From positions 186,001 through 250,000 of the forward strand of contig MU385886.1 in assembly GCA_022497145.1 (NCBI GenBank): a stretch of 64,000 nucleotides of DNA. Reading direction: 5' to 3'. The notes below the pieces were generated by a model. It saw only the letters and a list, made by a program, of their open reading frames with translations. It made no database searches and was not told the DNA's origin. The position numbers were made by a program, and so were the translations under genes. Within the stretch, counting starts at the first letter, position 1; every line of letters starts with the position of its first letter. This document shows, one piece after another, positions 35,497 through 48,813 of this stretch. The DNA comes from Rostrohypoxylon terebratum. Taxonomy: Eukaryota; Ascomycota; Sordariomycetes; Xylariales; Hypoxylaceae.

Positions 35497-37160
35497 GGCC
35501 AGTAGAAGTGCGATAGTTAAGACAACAAGACGTCTTCGTGATTGTTCAAGAAGGTTATTCTGGAACTAGTCGTGTATTTGGGTGGATGGGTTTACCATGT
35601 GGAGAAGAATAAACTACGGTATACAATATTACCAACGGGAAGGCATAAACTAGGCAATATGTACCGGTCTAAGTACTAATGGCACAGTAGATATTCGAAG
35701 CAGGTCCAGAGACAAACGATAGTGGTGTGATCTGGCCAATAACTGCAGAAAAGCTCCAGAGAAAAAAAATATATGCCAACATTAAGCACTGTGATGTACG
35801 GGGAATGACGATGGTGGGCCAAATGTCTGTAGGGATCAACCGGTAGGTACTCGACCCTCGAGGGTAGCGTCTAAGAGGATACCCTGGATGGATGTATACG
35901 AAACTCGCCCATCTTTGTACTTCGAGTTCATGATTGGCATGGTGAACAGCCTAGCTCCGCCTTGGCTATTGGTACACCATACCAGAACAGAGCTATCTTT
36001 GCTGACGAAGCCATGCTGTATTGTATAGAAAGTAGACATACTTCTCCCGGCAGGGGTCGAGCTGCAGGATGAGTACTTCGCATCGAGGTACAACGACCAG
36101 CCTGCATGGGGCGTTGTCAACCGTTGTCAATGATCAGAGTAGAGAGCAACAGGGGTCTCGCCGCTTCAAGCTTTTCTATCCGCACAAGAGACATATGTAT
36201 TGTACATATTATACATGGGCTACATACATGGGCTGGCTACCTAGTTCTTCTGTCCGTGCTGTGCATCCGAACGAGCGAGGGACTTGATGCTGGCACTCCC
36301 GCAGACTATCGAACGCGGAACCCTCAACGCGACTTCGCGCTTCCCTATCCCCACGCGAGATATATATGATATTATACGTAGTTTAATATGATATACAATA
36401 GTCATTCTCAGGGCAAGGTTCTCCTTAGAGGACGGGTAAAGGAGAGGTCTGATGAGATTTAGATTGTGGATATAGAAAATATTGTTCGAGCTCACTAGTA
36501 GTAGAGCCTAGGAGATTTCTAGCCGGCAAGAATTAAATAACACAGTGTGTAGTGTGGCTAGGTAAGGTAGTCGGCCAGGACGAACCCCGGTCTCTTTGAA
36601 AAGGCGACTCCTCCAAGTAGATACAATAGAGAAGACTGCTGCACACACGCATATCGCATACAGTAGCAGAAGATGAGACTAGTAGGCAACTCGGCGAGCA
36701 AAAGGTAAAAGGTACATAGACAACAAGACTCCTTCTAGAGCCGAACAGTCACAGTAAGTGCAGATAGGTATGCGCGAAAGAGCTACGCCCCCCTCGCATG
36801 CAAAGTGGAGGGACGTGGACGGTGAAGGCGAATGCTCCACTATCTATCAAAAATGTGTAATCCCCGGGCTATGCCAAGTATGGTACATCAATTGCATCGT
36901 CCCTCTTTTAAGTAGCCTTCGAGGAGGGCCGATGCCACCTAGTAATTAACGCCGTACAAGTATAGGTACGGCTCCCAAGACCCCATATACTGAAAAGATC
37001 TACCACAAGAAAGTATTCCGGGACAACGAACTGGCTGCGGTCTGCCGGTAGAAGAACTCGTGTTAAATTAGCCCAACATTCTTTTATTTATTTCTTTTTA
37101 ATAATCCTGGATATCGTTGCCGAAGGTGACATTACCTAGTACTCGCACGGTTGGCTTATT

Positions 37161-37228
37161 AGTATTAGTATTGGTAGTGGTAGTGGTGGTAGTGGTGGTG
37201 GTGGTAGCGGTAGCGGTAGGTAGGTATG
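37161..37228. repeat. Imperfect trinucleotide repeat (AGT/GGT type)
   Basis: A run of TTAGTA, GGTAGT, GGTGGT and AGCGGT units of period three, ending in TAGGTAGGTA. In the plus frame it encodes a Leu/Val homopolymer, which makes an artefactual ORF. Confidence 0.8.
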
Positions 37229-40023
37229 GGCAATGTGAAAATGGAATGTATTTTTACTCTGCCGTCGCATTCATGTGTGGTTTTGGAAGATCTGAATTAT
37301 TCGCCGAATCAGCTCAACACCTGGTCGGCATAAGGAACTCTCCCGCGTCCAGAAACCAACGAGCGTCCAACGAACGAACGCAGAGGTCATCTAACGGGCC
37401 TGCCGCTAAACCAGGCAAGGACATGGCATGCCCAGGTCGGGCTGCCTATCTGTCTTCTCATGAGATCGGACGGAATCCCCAGCCGGGACTGGACCGGCCG
37501 TGTTTCAGAAGCTTCCATAGCCCATGCTAAAGAATGCGCATCGAAAGAAGCCATTAAACGCTAAAATGGGTAGGGCGATCCGGTCTTCATAGCCTCAAGG
37601 TCGACCGCGGCATATCTCCCCTACCTTAATTCTGACATCCCATTCCATCTCATCCTGCCGTAGCACGTCAAAAACTTTAGGTTGGTTGATGTAGATGTCG
37701 TGCCGCGAGACCCCAAAGAGATTCTACATGGTTCAGGGTTCAATTCTGTACACTAATAATAAAAGGGGCAGCGTTCATGTGGCGAAGTAGTTCGCGTTCC
37801 TGAATCCTTAAGACCTGACAGCGTGGGTTAGGCTTTAGCTATTACGACAGGCTCAAGGAGTCGCCGTCAGTGAACGGTGTCCGAACAACATCCCTCTTAA
37901 TTATCGCTGCAGAAAAAAAAAAGAGTAAAAATACCTAAATGAGGACGAATATAGAAGAACTAATATTGATCGACACATATTCTTACCCATCATCTCACTG
38001 GAGCTAAAGATATTTTTTAAGATTGTAAATTTCAAGGCATGAGAGGACTATTTGTCGATATGCCGGCTATCCTTGTCCTATCAATTTTGTATACGTGCTA
38101 AGTGAGTGAGTTGCGTCTTCTCATTAAAATACGAACAAAATTAAACAAGTAAATTCCGAATGCGAGAGCTCTGCTACGTAGGTAACTATATAGGTATATA
38201 CCACGATGTCTGAGTAAGGCATTGCGACATCTCGAGGCATGTCGCACGCAGAAACGTTAAGCAATCCTCTTGACGATGGAGGCATAGGTATATGAGTATG
38301 ATGTATCGGTACATGGCAGAGCACGCCACGTTTAATGGAACTGACCCACGTGAGAATACCAAAGACTTTAGTGCTTCAACGTTGGCGATGCTAAAGAAGA
38401 ATTCCCACATACCATTTTAGGACATGGTCAAAATGCCAATTGATTAAGAAGCAATATAAACACCTAAATCGGGAAAAGGCCGCGAACAAGACTGGATACA
38501 CAACGCGAACCAGGCGACAGCGCTGATGGGGTACATAGCAGAACAAAGCGGTCACCTAGATCTTGGTCGGCGATTTTTAGCCCTCCAGGGCTGTATGTAG
38601 GGTGTACCACAGACATTTCAGCTCCGAAAGTAGGTAGTCGTGGGGATCAGACGGACGACAAGAGATACCTACATACCATACGTACTTACCTACCTACCCA
38701 GTAGCTCACCTTCTCCTCCTCTCCAGGTTTTCATCCTTTCTAGGTATCCTTCCTTTCTTCATTCTAGAATTCAAGATAGGTTTCTGCAACAGCTCCTGAG
38801 TCAGAGATTCGGTGCTATGCGAGCCGGCATTGACACTGCGGGTAACGACATGGGAAATCTTGAAAGGATAATCCTAAACAAGACGAAATAGGTACTCGGG
38901 ACGAAGAAGTACGCTTGCATTGTACTTTACTAGCTCTGCGGTTCGTAGCCATGGCCGCCAAGGGATTGGCCTGCGCAATGCATTAGAGATGCATCGTGCG
39001 TAGCCCTTTCTGACGGCCACAACATGTGAGGGCCAGCTGTCAAAGCAGCATCGGGCATCTCCAACTTGTCACGTTCTTGACCTTGCATCGCACATACAAT
39101 CGCCGTACATAATGTGTGTATCGCTGGTCCATTATGGTCACACTGATCTTGTCGGAAAGGCGGAGATCAGGCCGGGGCTCTGAAGCTCCAGACGAAGGAA
39201 TTCTTGAGCGCATATGGGCAACCGCGCGAGCTAATTCGTCGGACGTTGCCTTGCCGAAGATCATGATCGGTTTTGGTAATGCTGATGATGCTAGTGATGC
39301 TGATGAGGACGAGGGTGATGATTACCAGGTACCTATGGTGATGGTGACGACGATTGACGATGACGACGGTTAGGGATGATGCAATATATTGCTGGTGTGA
39401 ATAATAGCCAAAATAGTAATAAGCGGTCATTTTTGTCGCACAATATGTAATGTATGTACATATAGACATACATATCGACGTACAGAGATTCATAACTACC
39501 TGGTACTTACCTACCTACCTGCCTACCTATTACTTTATTACCTACTTACCTAGTATAGTAGTATCCAGTACTCAGTACCTACATAGTTATGTGCACATCA
39601 ATCATACCCGTGACATGACTCGACCACCTTCTGCGCGATGGAACACACCACGAATACCAACATCCATAGTACCAACATAGTGGCATAGTTAGGTACTCGA
39701 TAGGGCTTTTGACACTTGTCTCGCTTATGCCGTTCGTCTGGCCTCATGCAGAAGAATACGGGTCCTTTGGCGTGCATATGCACATCCAGGGTTTGGTCGG
39801 AGCATTGCAGATGAAAAACCTACCAGTGGGGTGTATTCCGGCTCGGTGTGGATGGTAGCTTTTGCTGCAATAATTATTCAAATTCGTTAGATGGTTCCGT
39901 GTATTAGCTTTTATTGGTTGGCTGGTCTAGTTAGTCACCTACCATGGAGTTGCGGAATGACTATGGTCCTCAGGCGGTGATATTGTTGGTGGTAAAGGTC
40001 GTGTAAGTGCCGGAAGAGGGTGT

Positions 40024-40063
40024 AGACATTGTAAGACATTGTAAGACATTGTTAGACATTGTT
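40024..40063. repeat. 10-bp tandem repeat, four copies
   Basis: Unit AGACATTGTA repeated four times; the last two copies end in TT instead of TA, so copies 1-2 and 3-4 form two pairs. Confidence 0.9.
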
Positions 40064-41959
40064 AGATACCCGTACTGCATACCTGTACCTGCTACTAGGT
40101 CGCTACAACCTTAGCTACAAGAAGACAATACCTCACATGCAAACTCGACGATGGTGGCTTAGAGTGGGGGATCTTCTTCTGAGGCTTGACAGGATCAGGG
40201 GTCTACAAGTAAGCTATTGCAAAGCTTTTGGGGGATTTCCAGGATGTCTTGGGGATTCTCGGAAATTCCTAACATGTTGAATTAAATAAAACTCTCAGTG
40301 CATCATGTATTAGCACCGTACTGTCGGTTTAGATCAAGGTCCCTTATTCGTGGCTCATGGTGGGCAGATACACCAACACATACTGCGTATTATGTACCTA
40401 CCTAGTAGGTTAGGTAGGTATACTCGCGAAATGTTGCAGCATTTTTGGCCGCCAATCAATAAAGTCCTCAGCAGGTAATGTACCCTGTCGTCATCCTTGC
40501 TTTAGCTCTTAGCACTATCTAGCGTATACCTACCTGCTGGATCTCAAGAGCCAAAACTTCAACATCTACTCCCGACTGATGCGCTTCCTTGCTACCTTGG
40601 TAAGGAAGTAAGTAGGTAGGTAGGTAGGTTGTATATACTCGGAACTTCTGACCAGAAAATCGGGGCTCACGGTTCGGTTCAGATCGCCGTCCATTTTCAA
40701 GATTTCATACCCGCGATCTGGGGTCGATTTTTTTTCCCAAGGCGAGATGCTAGCCCCGAATTCGACGAGACAGCGGTCACATAAGGCTATCTACATTAAT
40801 ATCACTATCAGAACTTACCATACATGACTTAGGCCGGGATGACACACTCGCTCCGTTGCCGTACCTACATTAGACACTCCACGCAACACCCGACCATGGT
40901 TCACGGCCGAGTTACGGTATATAAGCCGCATAGCAGGACCAAACGTTAATATGATATGCCAGCTTAAGACCGCTTCCTGCCGGTGCTTTTACCTGGATCC
41001 AGGGTTGCCAAGATCAGAAGGCCATGCCACCCCCTTGCCTATTCGTCATGACTCGTGGCTTGAAAAACCCAAACTCCCCCACGGGATTCTTCTACAAACC
41101 GCGTAACAGATTGTTACCAACCATCTGGCATCCTCTTTTAATCCTGGCCGACTTTCAATCAAACCCCTAGTTGTAGTACCCGAACTGCCCAGGTATGTAC
41201 CTCAACCGGTTAGGAATCTCATCCCATATGTGTGAAATTCGGCCCATATCTAACATTCATCTTTTCATCGTCGACAATGTGGTCTTTCCCGGCTCGCCTC
41301 GTTCGGTTAACTCTCGCCTATGGTGACGCCCCACAAGACAAAGATGTCGCAAGGCATCGGCCAGGCTTGACGATCATGGTTTATGTTATATTACTAGTAG
41401 TAGTTACTACTATGTAGGTATATTTTACGATCTATTTTGTATCTCGCCGAATCGAGTCCTATAACACTCGTCTGTATAGCTCAGGGGGGAGACCACACAA
41501 CAGTCATAATAACTTACCCCACGTAAATATCGCACGTCGATGTCAGCGATGCATTTATGGATAATAGATATATGTTAATAGGTAGATGTTCTTGCTTCAG
41601 AAAAAAAAACGATATGTATATTAAGTGATCATTTTAGTAACATTTATTACCTACAAGATGGGTCCTACTGGGAATATTCGCATTACGTGTCGGACGGACA
41701 GAAGAAGCTGTGCAGCCCTTTAATCAACAAATACCTAGTTACCCTATCCTCGCGTAACCCACCAGCTACAACTTGTTGAGACGAACTGGTAGTTCGTCTC
41801 TAATGCGAAGCTCGCCTGATACCACATCGTCATATGCGACCGTGATCTTTCCAAGGTCTAGCCTAGGAACATCCTGAGTGATACATTTTAAGATATACCT
41901 AATCATGTTGCCACAGTATTAATTCTAGGTTCTTTGATCTCGTAACTACCTACCTAGAT

Positions 41960-41986
41960 CCTAGGTCTTAGGTCCTAGGTCCTAGG
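41960..41986. repeat. CCTAGG cluster (three copies)
   Basis: Three CCTAGG palindromes at 41960, 41974 and 41981 with a fourth degenerate unit (CTTAGG) between them, giving a period of about seven. It adjoins ACCTACCTA repeats on the left. Confidence 0.85.
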
Positions 41987-42361
41987 TACTTTATTAGTAT
42001 TTCATCTCTGACACAAAACGCAACAAAGCGCACAGGCCGAATAAGACTCCGGAACATTCGGGTTCCCAGCCACATGGACATGGACCAGACCCCAGATTTG
42101 GCAAACGGGCTAATTATGGCTAGACCGCTCGCCGCTCGAGCCAGTGACGAAGAGGGTGTTTGCCCATATTCATTTTAGGAAACAGACCGTCAATAACAGG
42201 ACTGTCCTGTTCTGAATTGGGCAATGCTAAAGAACAAAAAGCCCCGGTGGCTGGGAGGAGTTCATTGCAGGTCCACGGTGCTTGTAAGGGCTTGCTTGAA
42301 GATGCTAGTTGGCGTTATTTATCTTGCCAGCCTCTCTGGTATAATAATAGTGCATGACACC

Positions 42362-42381
42362 AAAAAAAAAAAAAAAAAAAA
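42362..42381 (+). repeat. Poly(A) run of 20
   Basis: An uninterrupted run of 20 A in intergenic DNA. It could be a plain homopolymer or the tail of a retroposed sequence; I could not identify a polymerase III promoter or flanking target duplication upstream of it. Confidence 0.8.
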
Positions 42382-42930
42382 CCGCGATATTGACCAGCTC
42401 TACCTAAAGCAGGTACCTAAAGAGGGTACTGATTTACATAGTACAAATGTGTTATAACGCTGCTTATTATATTTTGCATATTATGCATATTATACCTCCC
42501 AGGTACAGCATACCCATAGCAGCCATAGCTTGCCGGTCAGGGATGTCATTTGTATCAGATGTCCGTCATTACCATTTCCCTGTAGTGTCTGCCCAGGTGC
42601 TTTTCTTCGATCTCCGCATTCCAGAATGGAATTAGCCATGCCGTCCCAAGATGTCCAAGTAGGTAGGGTAGACCTAGACGCTATTTGATCCTATATAAAG
42701 CCGCATTAATCGATGCTTACATAGTGGTTTATCACCACACGACATGTACATAGCATCTAGCATCTACATAAGGGATAAAATCTAACGTGGGATGAATATC
42801 GGCACTTGTGCTCGTCGGTCGTCGACTCTTTTCCTCCCTGCTCGCGATTTCCACGTGCGCTGTACCGTCTGCCACCACCCGCCAACATATCGGATGCGGT
42901 GTTCCTTTCCTACTTCGTACAATACAACAA

Positions 42931-42958
42931 TACCTACCTACCTACCTACCTACCTAGG
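42931..42958. repeat. (TACC)n microsatellite ending in CCTAGG
   Basis: Six uninterrupted TACC units run straight into TACCTAGGTC, so the direct ACCT repeat turns into its reverse complement at a CCTAGG centre (42953-42958). Confidence 0.9.
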
Positions 42959-43748
42959 TCCTACATAACTATATCCACACATCCGTACAGCGCTATACAG
43001 AACCCTGACCCTGCTACTACATAGTATAATGCAGTCGCTACTGCAGGTGCCATGTGCTGAGTTGTCCCACCTTCATGCTACGACACAACGTACATGAAGA
43101 ACAGAGTACGGTAGCCGTGGACGGCAGTGGGACCGCAATAGGTTGCTGTTATTGATTAGAGAATTGCAGCTTCTGAACGTAAGTTTCTCTTTTCGGTCGT
43201 GCGATTGCTAGAAACAGAGTTGCGAACCCTACTCCTATTCCGTAAGCAGTAGGAGGCTGGATGCTCACCTCATCAACTGGGCGGGAACCAACTGGAACCC
43301 TTCCAGACCAGGTGGCAATAGCATCTTACTTCCAAGACGATCCCCTGAACGTCGCATAATCCATTGGCATCGCTGCGACTTTGCTCTACACCACCCACAA
43401 GCTCTTGATTTCCCCATACCCACGATCTTTCACCAGTTCTTATGCAGTACGTAGTAGGTATCCATGGATGTAGATACCGACTTTTTCTCGGCTCCACTAG
43501 GAACAAAAGAGCAGAGAACATCCAATTCACCTTTCATGTTTCTTCACGACATCCAATACTTTGCTGAATTATCCAGTAAAGTCACGAACCAACACATCGA
43601 TTTCCTAACCATACGCGGTTAGTCGAGCGCGAGATTCAAGTACAATACACCAGCAATACACGGAGCGACCGCAACCACCTAGAATAACCCCGAACTGATC
43701 TCTGCCACCTGAGACATAAAACTCGGCCATACTCATTATTATAGTAAA

Positions 43749-43820
43749 ATAATATATCATAATATATCATAATATATCGTAATATTATAACACCGAGCAG
43801 TTATACGTTATACGTTATAC
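43749..43820. repeat. Two adjacent AT-rich tandem repeats
   Basis: Three copies of a 10-bp unit (AATATATCAT, 43751-43780, last copy with GT) are followed 20 bp later by nearly three copies of a 7-bp unit TTATACG (43801-43820). A CCTAGG pair begins 24 bp further on. Confidence 0.85.
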
Positions 43821-46800
43821 TACTATGTATATGATAACACGACCCTAGGACCTAGGTAGCCTACCTGCTTGGTTTTTTTTTCCCCTTCTATTATATCTTA
43901 CAAGGAATATCATGACAACCGCATCGTGTTTCAGGCGACGCGATTGCATGCAAAGCTCGCCTGTTTGATTGATTCGTCCCTCCGACAAATCATCATCGCT
44001 GCCTCGCCGCAAAACTGCGTGCTCCTTCACTGAAACACTTGCGTTCCTCGATACGACCTACATACACCTGCGGCACAAGTTCCGTCTATCGAAGGTATAG
44101 CTGACAGATATTTCTTCAATCCTGTATGTTAAGATCACCCCTTGTTACCCTAAATCGCTACTGTGCAGCTGTCCTTGTTTCTATTTCGGGTTTTGCATAT
44201 GCGAGCTGAGCCGGCCATACTGTTCAATCTCTGACAGGCACGAGCTTACAGCTCGAGTTAGAGTCAGCAAGGTACGATACCGATACGCATAACCCGCCGA
44301 TCATTGACCAAGAGATGACGATGGGTATCATAGGATGTCTATCGGTATGCTTGTCGACCATGTACCTACTTCCTAACCTACCTGCCTGTCTACGATTGTG
44401 AATGTGTGCGCAATTAGTTTCTCCGCCGACATCGATGTGTAATTCGTTGGGGAGGGCATGTCATTGAGTCTAGCCGTCAGAATAGAGCTGTTCTCGTCAC
44501 CTTATTCGCTGAGGTTGACCGACAAGGTGGGTTGGTCTCGGAGGCTACCATTGGACCAGTTACCGGCGAGTACCTCTTTTTTTTTTCCCTCCTTCGACAC
44601 GACGAGACACACCAGCTCACCGTTACACCGGTCGTGAGCCGGGGGGGTTCCTGTCAGCTGTCTATGCCCTACGATAAAAGTGTGATAATTTTTTTTCCTC
44701 ATTGAGAAATTCATCGATCGACATCTATTTGTTGGACGAGGGTAGAGATTGACTTAACCTTGACCATGACCTTGACCTAACTATTGAAATGCATCATCTT
44801 GCCGAATCCACCACGATTTTTTAGTCGCTTCCTCTACACCACCCCCCCTGGTCGTCTAAAGCCGAGACCACAACCTGGAAGATTCGGTGACAGTTCTCCC
44901 CTCGGCGGACCCTTCGCCGCAAGATCCAGGATGGTGCATATTATCGCTGTTTCTTCTGTGGTGCTTTCTATGTCTTCTCTGCCGGTCTTAGTAGTAGCTG
45001 CTCGAAGGGCATTCCTACAAAAACAGGTCGTTAGCCACACACTACGGTACTGGGCTCTTTCTGCATACAGTATAGAGAGGACTGTGTGGGCGGATTTGTA
45101 TTTACCCTTGCCCATGCCTACAGCTTCGAACATCTAGAAAAGGACACGCACACACGCATGCTTCCACTGCAGAGATACGAGGCGGCTCAGGACAGAGAGC
45201 TTCTCCTACCAAGTGGGACTTCGCGATGCACCGAGGCCTAGCCATTTCACTCCCAATAGAGCCCAAATCTTGGGAACAGCCCGCTTAGCTACGTGTATTC
45301 CCGTCTGGGGAAGCTTTCCACCGATTCCTACATCGGGGATCTTGGGACCTCACGCCATCACTGAAAGGGATTGCAGGGCTGCTAATCACCAGGGTCGTCA
45401 CATCGTTCCCGCTCATGCGTTGTTCCTCCCGGGCATATGCACCGGTAGTTCCGGTCGAAGCTTCAATCTGGGAAAGGGCATTGAAGCGAATAGCCCTAAG
45501 CAAGCGAGCAAGCAAGCAAAAATATAACAAACCTGCAAGACTTAAAAACCCAGTTTCCTTGATCGAGAATGTGCTACATCGGACCTACGTGCTCCCTAAG
45601 TTAGTCATACACGTCTAATTATCGATGAGTAGTAAGTGTTAATGCGTCTCGTCGACGGCCACGTCGTCTTCCTTTTTGCGTACTCTTGCGTCCTTTGCGT
45701 GCCCGAAGAAAGGGGAAACTGGCCTCCCTCCTAGAGTGTTTGGGGTGTGGGTGTGGGTGCCGCTATGCGCGGGAGGCCAGACTGCAAGCATCTTCGGCTT
45801 GTGGTCGGCGTTCTCTCCCGCGATATCGAAGCCTTCAGAAGGAAGACGAGACGCAGTGTGGCTGTCCTGCACTGATTAGCACTATTCATGCACATCACCA
45901 TTACATCAAGAATGTTAGCCTAATACGTTGCTCTCTGTAGATCATCGTGATGGTGGGATAAATGCCAGAAGGTTAGGAAAGCGCTCAAGGCAGCTCTGCT
46001 TCTGCGCTGTATTATGTCTCGTAATGTTCTAGGATGTCTTATCCCACCTCGTAATAGTCATTCTGGGTGCTGAGGTCACTCAAGAGGGGAAAGCCGGATT
46101 CTCGGCGGCTATCGTTACTCAATAAGTTACGAATTTTCCTGATACGAGAACTCCCCTTAAGCCCGCTTGCCACAAACTCCTACTACAGTTAGAACCACAC
46201 CATCACGCCTCAAAGTCTCGAGCTTCCGCAACGTCAATCACGCTCACAACAGTTGCCTATCTAGTTCTCTCGTGAATTTCGGATTGCCAACTTCTACCGC
46301 TCTTCACCCCACCACAAAACCCACGACTCCGCCTTCCTAATCGACTTCCGTGCGGCTCAAGGCCGCCGTGACATTCTCCGCCCCGGGCGTGTCAGTGGGA
46401 ACTCTATAGGTAGGGAGTGATGTGAGGCGTATCGTATGCTAGAGTCATCAAATTCTGATAGTGGGTTAGGGGTGTCTCCGTGCTGGGTTATGCTGCCTAA
46501 ATCAATATTGCCCTCAAAAAGTTGTAAGAAACCTTGGCGGGGTGGCTACTCTCAACCATCTTACCTAGGTAGGCATTCGGCGACGCGGTATTGCCATCGG
46601 TCACCAGCATTCTTTCTTGGTAGAGCCACAAATAGTCAATGAACATCTAGTAGAACTTTCATAATAAAGATAGTTCGTAGATCTAAGCCCCTTGGCCCGT
46701 GCCACCCTCGGAATGAACCCCTATCCTCTACCAGTGAACCAGAAGGCTCCAACAAGGCTTCTCAATAGGGAATAGAGTATCCAGCTGTGATAGGAGCTTG

Positions 46801-48813
46801 GTTCCGCCACAATAAAGAAAGACATCATGGAAGGCGAATTTCGTAGGTTCATCTCCGAGGAAGCTTAGTTAGAATAGTAAGTTAACATGGAATAATCTGG
46901 AGAAGGCAGATGGACTTTGTAGGTAGGTAAGGAGGAACTGAATTGGATACATGGCTTGATGTTTGTCTTTTCATTAGCAAGGCGGATAAGCTGGTATATG
47001 AGAACGACGTAGGAATGCCGTCACTTATGGACGTCCGTCTAAGAAGTGTTTGCCTTCCCCAAGTTAGCCGTAAGCACTATCCATATTGATTGATGATTGA
47101 TTTAACCCATAAGAGCAACTCGGTAAGCCTCTTTCTGCCGCATACTACATCGAAAAGCCGCATAACCTATCCTTCAAAGCGTCATCGGTCAACCCATTGA
47201 ATGTGCACAGACCTTGGCTGCTCCCGGACCTCGTCGTCTTGTCCTACCATGATATAAGATAGAGTCGCTCGAGTGCTATTATATTCAGCTAAGTCCCATC
47301 CTCTGGCTGTGGTGTGTTTCTCTGCTTCTTTCGAATGGTTGTCACATTGTTATAGGACGATGGTAGGATAGACTCCAGTGTACTAGAGCAGATGTCAAAG
47401 GGAACACCAACGTTTATACTAAAAGCAAGGTGGGTTATATAACTAGCGATTGGTATCTCAATAGAAGTAGAACTTCTACTAACTATACGCTTGTTTAGTA
47501 CGAACGGTTCTGCGACTTCGACGACGTCCCAAGTAGTTGATAATGCGGATCCTGCTAATCCGCCCCCTTCATTATTCCAACGAGCCCCCGTAAGGACTAC
47601 TATCAAATGACCGAAGCTTCTTGGGAAGCTATATAAGGCGTTTGTTACCACCAAATCCCCCACTTGATTTAATTGGCGGGTTCATTCCAGAAGACTGTGT
47701 TTGGAATCAAGATGGAGATGTGACCGGCGAGTTCGATGCTTTATCTAGAAGATCGTGGGTGACTAGCGTTTATAAGTGATCAGGAACACCAACCCTAACT
47801 GCTACGAAATAATGATTTCCTATCCGAATCTGCGATCCTATCGAGTTTCACTCCGAACTTCCCTATCCATCGACCATTCGCTCGTGTAAGTCACATAGGA
47901 CTCCGTACCGTCTGTTGCGTCGTCCTACGCGGCAGGAAATCGCCCTAGCAGCAGGATAAACAAGTACCTATATATCAGCCATGTAATTTGTTTTTGGCTT
48001 TTGCAGTGGAATAAGGAATAAGGGGTAGCCCTACAATCCCGCGGGCCTCGATAAACACTATCATGCATATTCTTGGAGTTTGTTTAGGCTATTAGCCTTG
48101 AACCTCTCTCTGGCCATGTATCAAGCATCTACTTAGAGATATTTCGAGCCCAGCGTGCAGGACTTGGGCTTCCTGATGTTATCTAAAGGGGTCTGAGGTT
48201 ACGAGACTGGCGAATTACGAATGTCATGGCGGCGGGGCGAACAATCTGCCCCTTATTGACTGGAGCCGGAAACCACACCGCAAACCAGGGGCTCTTTATA
48301 CAGTGTACCACGAGCATGAACAAGACGTATTGTGGTCGATAGTCACAAAATGCCCTCTAAAGGAGGCGGTGACGCAACCTAGGTCCTTCAAGCCTGGAGT
48401 TACATGACCCTGTCTTCGAGTTACAGAAAGCAGTCATCCCACATTGCCCTAGTCTAGGTGTAACATTGGTTGTAAAGCCACCCTCTCCTCACTCTCGGTG
48501 CAAGATACACTATAATTCCTCTAGTTATGGAGGCGGTTCTGATGACTAGCGGTAAAGTTACTTACAGCGGTATAGAGACTGCATGACCACGAGCGCTTTG
48601 TGACACAGAGACAGTTCCGCACACGCTATAGCATCAGATCCGGTCTCGCGCCTAGATGGGTTTTAGCATCGTCCATCCATATCCGCGGTCAAGTCTCAGG
48701 TGCCTTCGCGAGACATCTACCGACTCCGTTCTAAAGTAAATGCAAGACGCTCTATCGCCCGCTAACCCCGCTACCAAGCAGAAAAAGGAGAACGATCCAA
48801 TGCCGTCCCCAGA

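Larger units (their letters stand above)
35497..48813. other. Gene desert, ~13.3 kb
   Basis: The longest non-coding stretch of the window. ORFs reach at most ~137 codons (37117-37530, driven by a GGT-type repeat coding for Val runs) and ~124 codons (47289-47663 minus, with no ATG start); neither has recognisable features. It holds simple repeats (37161, 40024, 42931, 43749), a poly(A) run (42362-42381), a GAY-rich patch (39270-39371), several ACCT/AGGT tracts (about 38685, 39510, 40612) and CCTAGG sites at 36507, 41872, 41960-41986, 42953, 43844-43856, 46564 and 48378. I found no tRNA, rRNA or transposase remnant. Confidence 0.5.

Noticed and set aside
37117..37530. 137-codon plus-strand ORF
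   Set aside because: The N-terminal part is a Leu/Val homopolymer created by a GGT-type trinucleotide repeat, and the rest resembles no family.
39116..39373. Asp-rich plus-strand ORF
   Set aside because: The acidic tail comes from a GAT/GAC repeat patch; the opposite strand is equally open and no homology is apparent.
41470..41560. tRNA-like A-box string (TATAGCTCAGGGGGGAGA)
   Set aside because: No matching B box (GGTTCGANTCC) or acceptor stem pairing follows within tRNA distance, so it is not called a tRNA.
42150..42381. Possible SINE: ~200 bp ending in a 20-nt poly(A)
   Set aside because: No credible polymerase III A and B boxes and no flanking target-site duplication could be found; recorded only as a poly(A) run.
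44784..45137. Overlapping 117- and 99-codon ORFs on opposite strands
   Set aside because: Each is the shadow of the other, neither has a domain, and the AG/CT-rich composition explains their length.
47289..47663. 124-codon minus-strand ORF
   Set aside because: It lacks an ATG start, an upstream in-frame stop is close by, and no motif is recognisable; chance or a decayed fragment.
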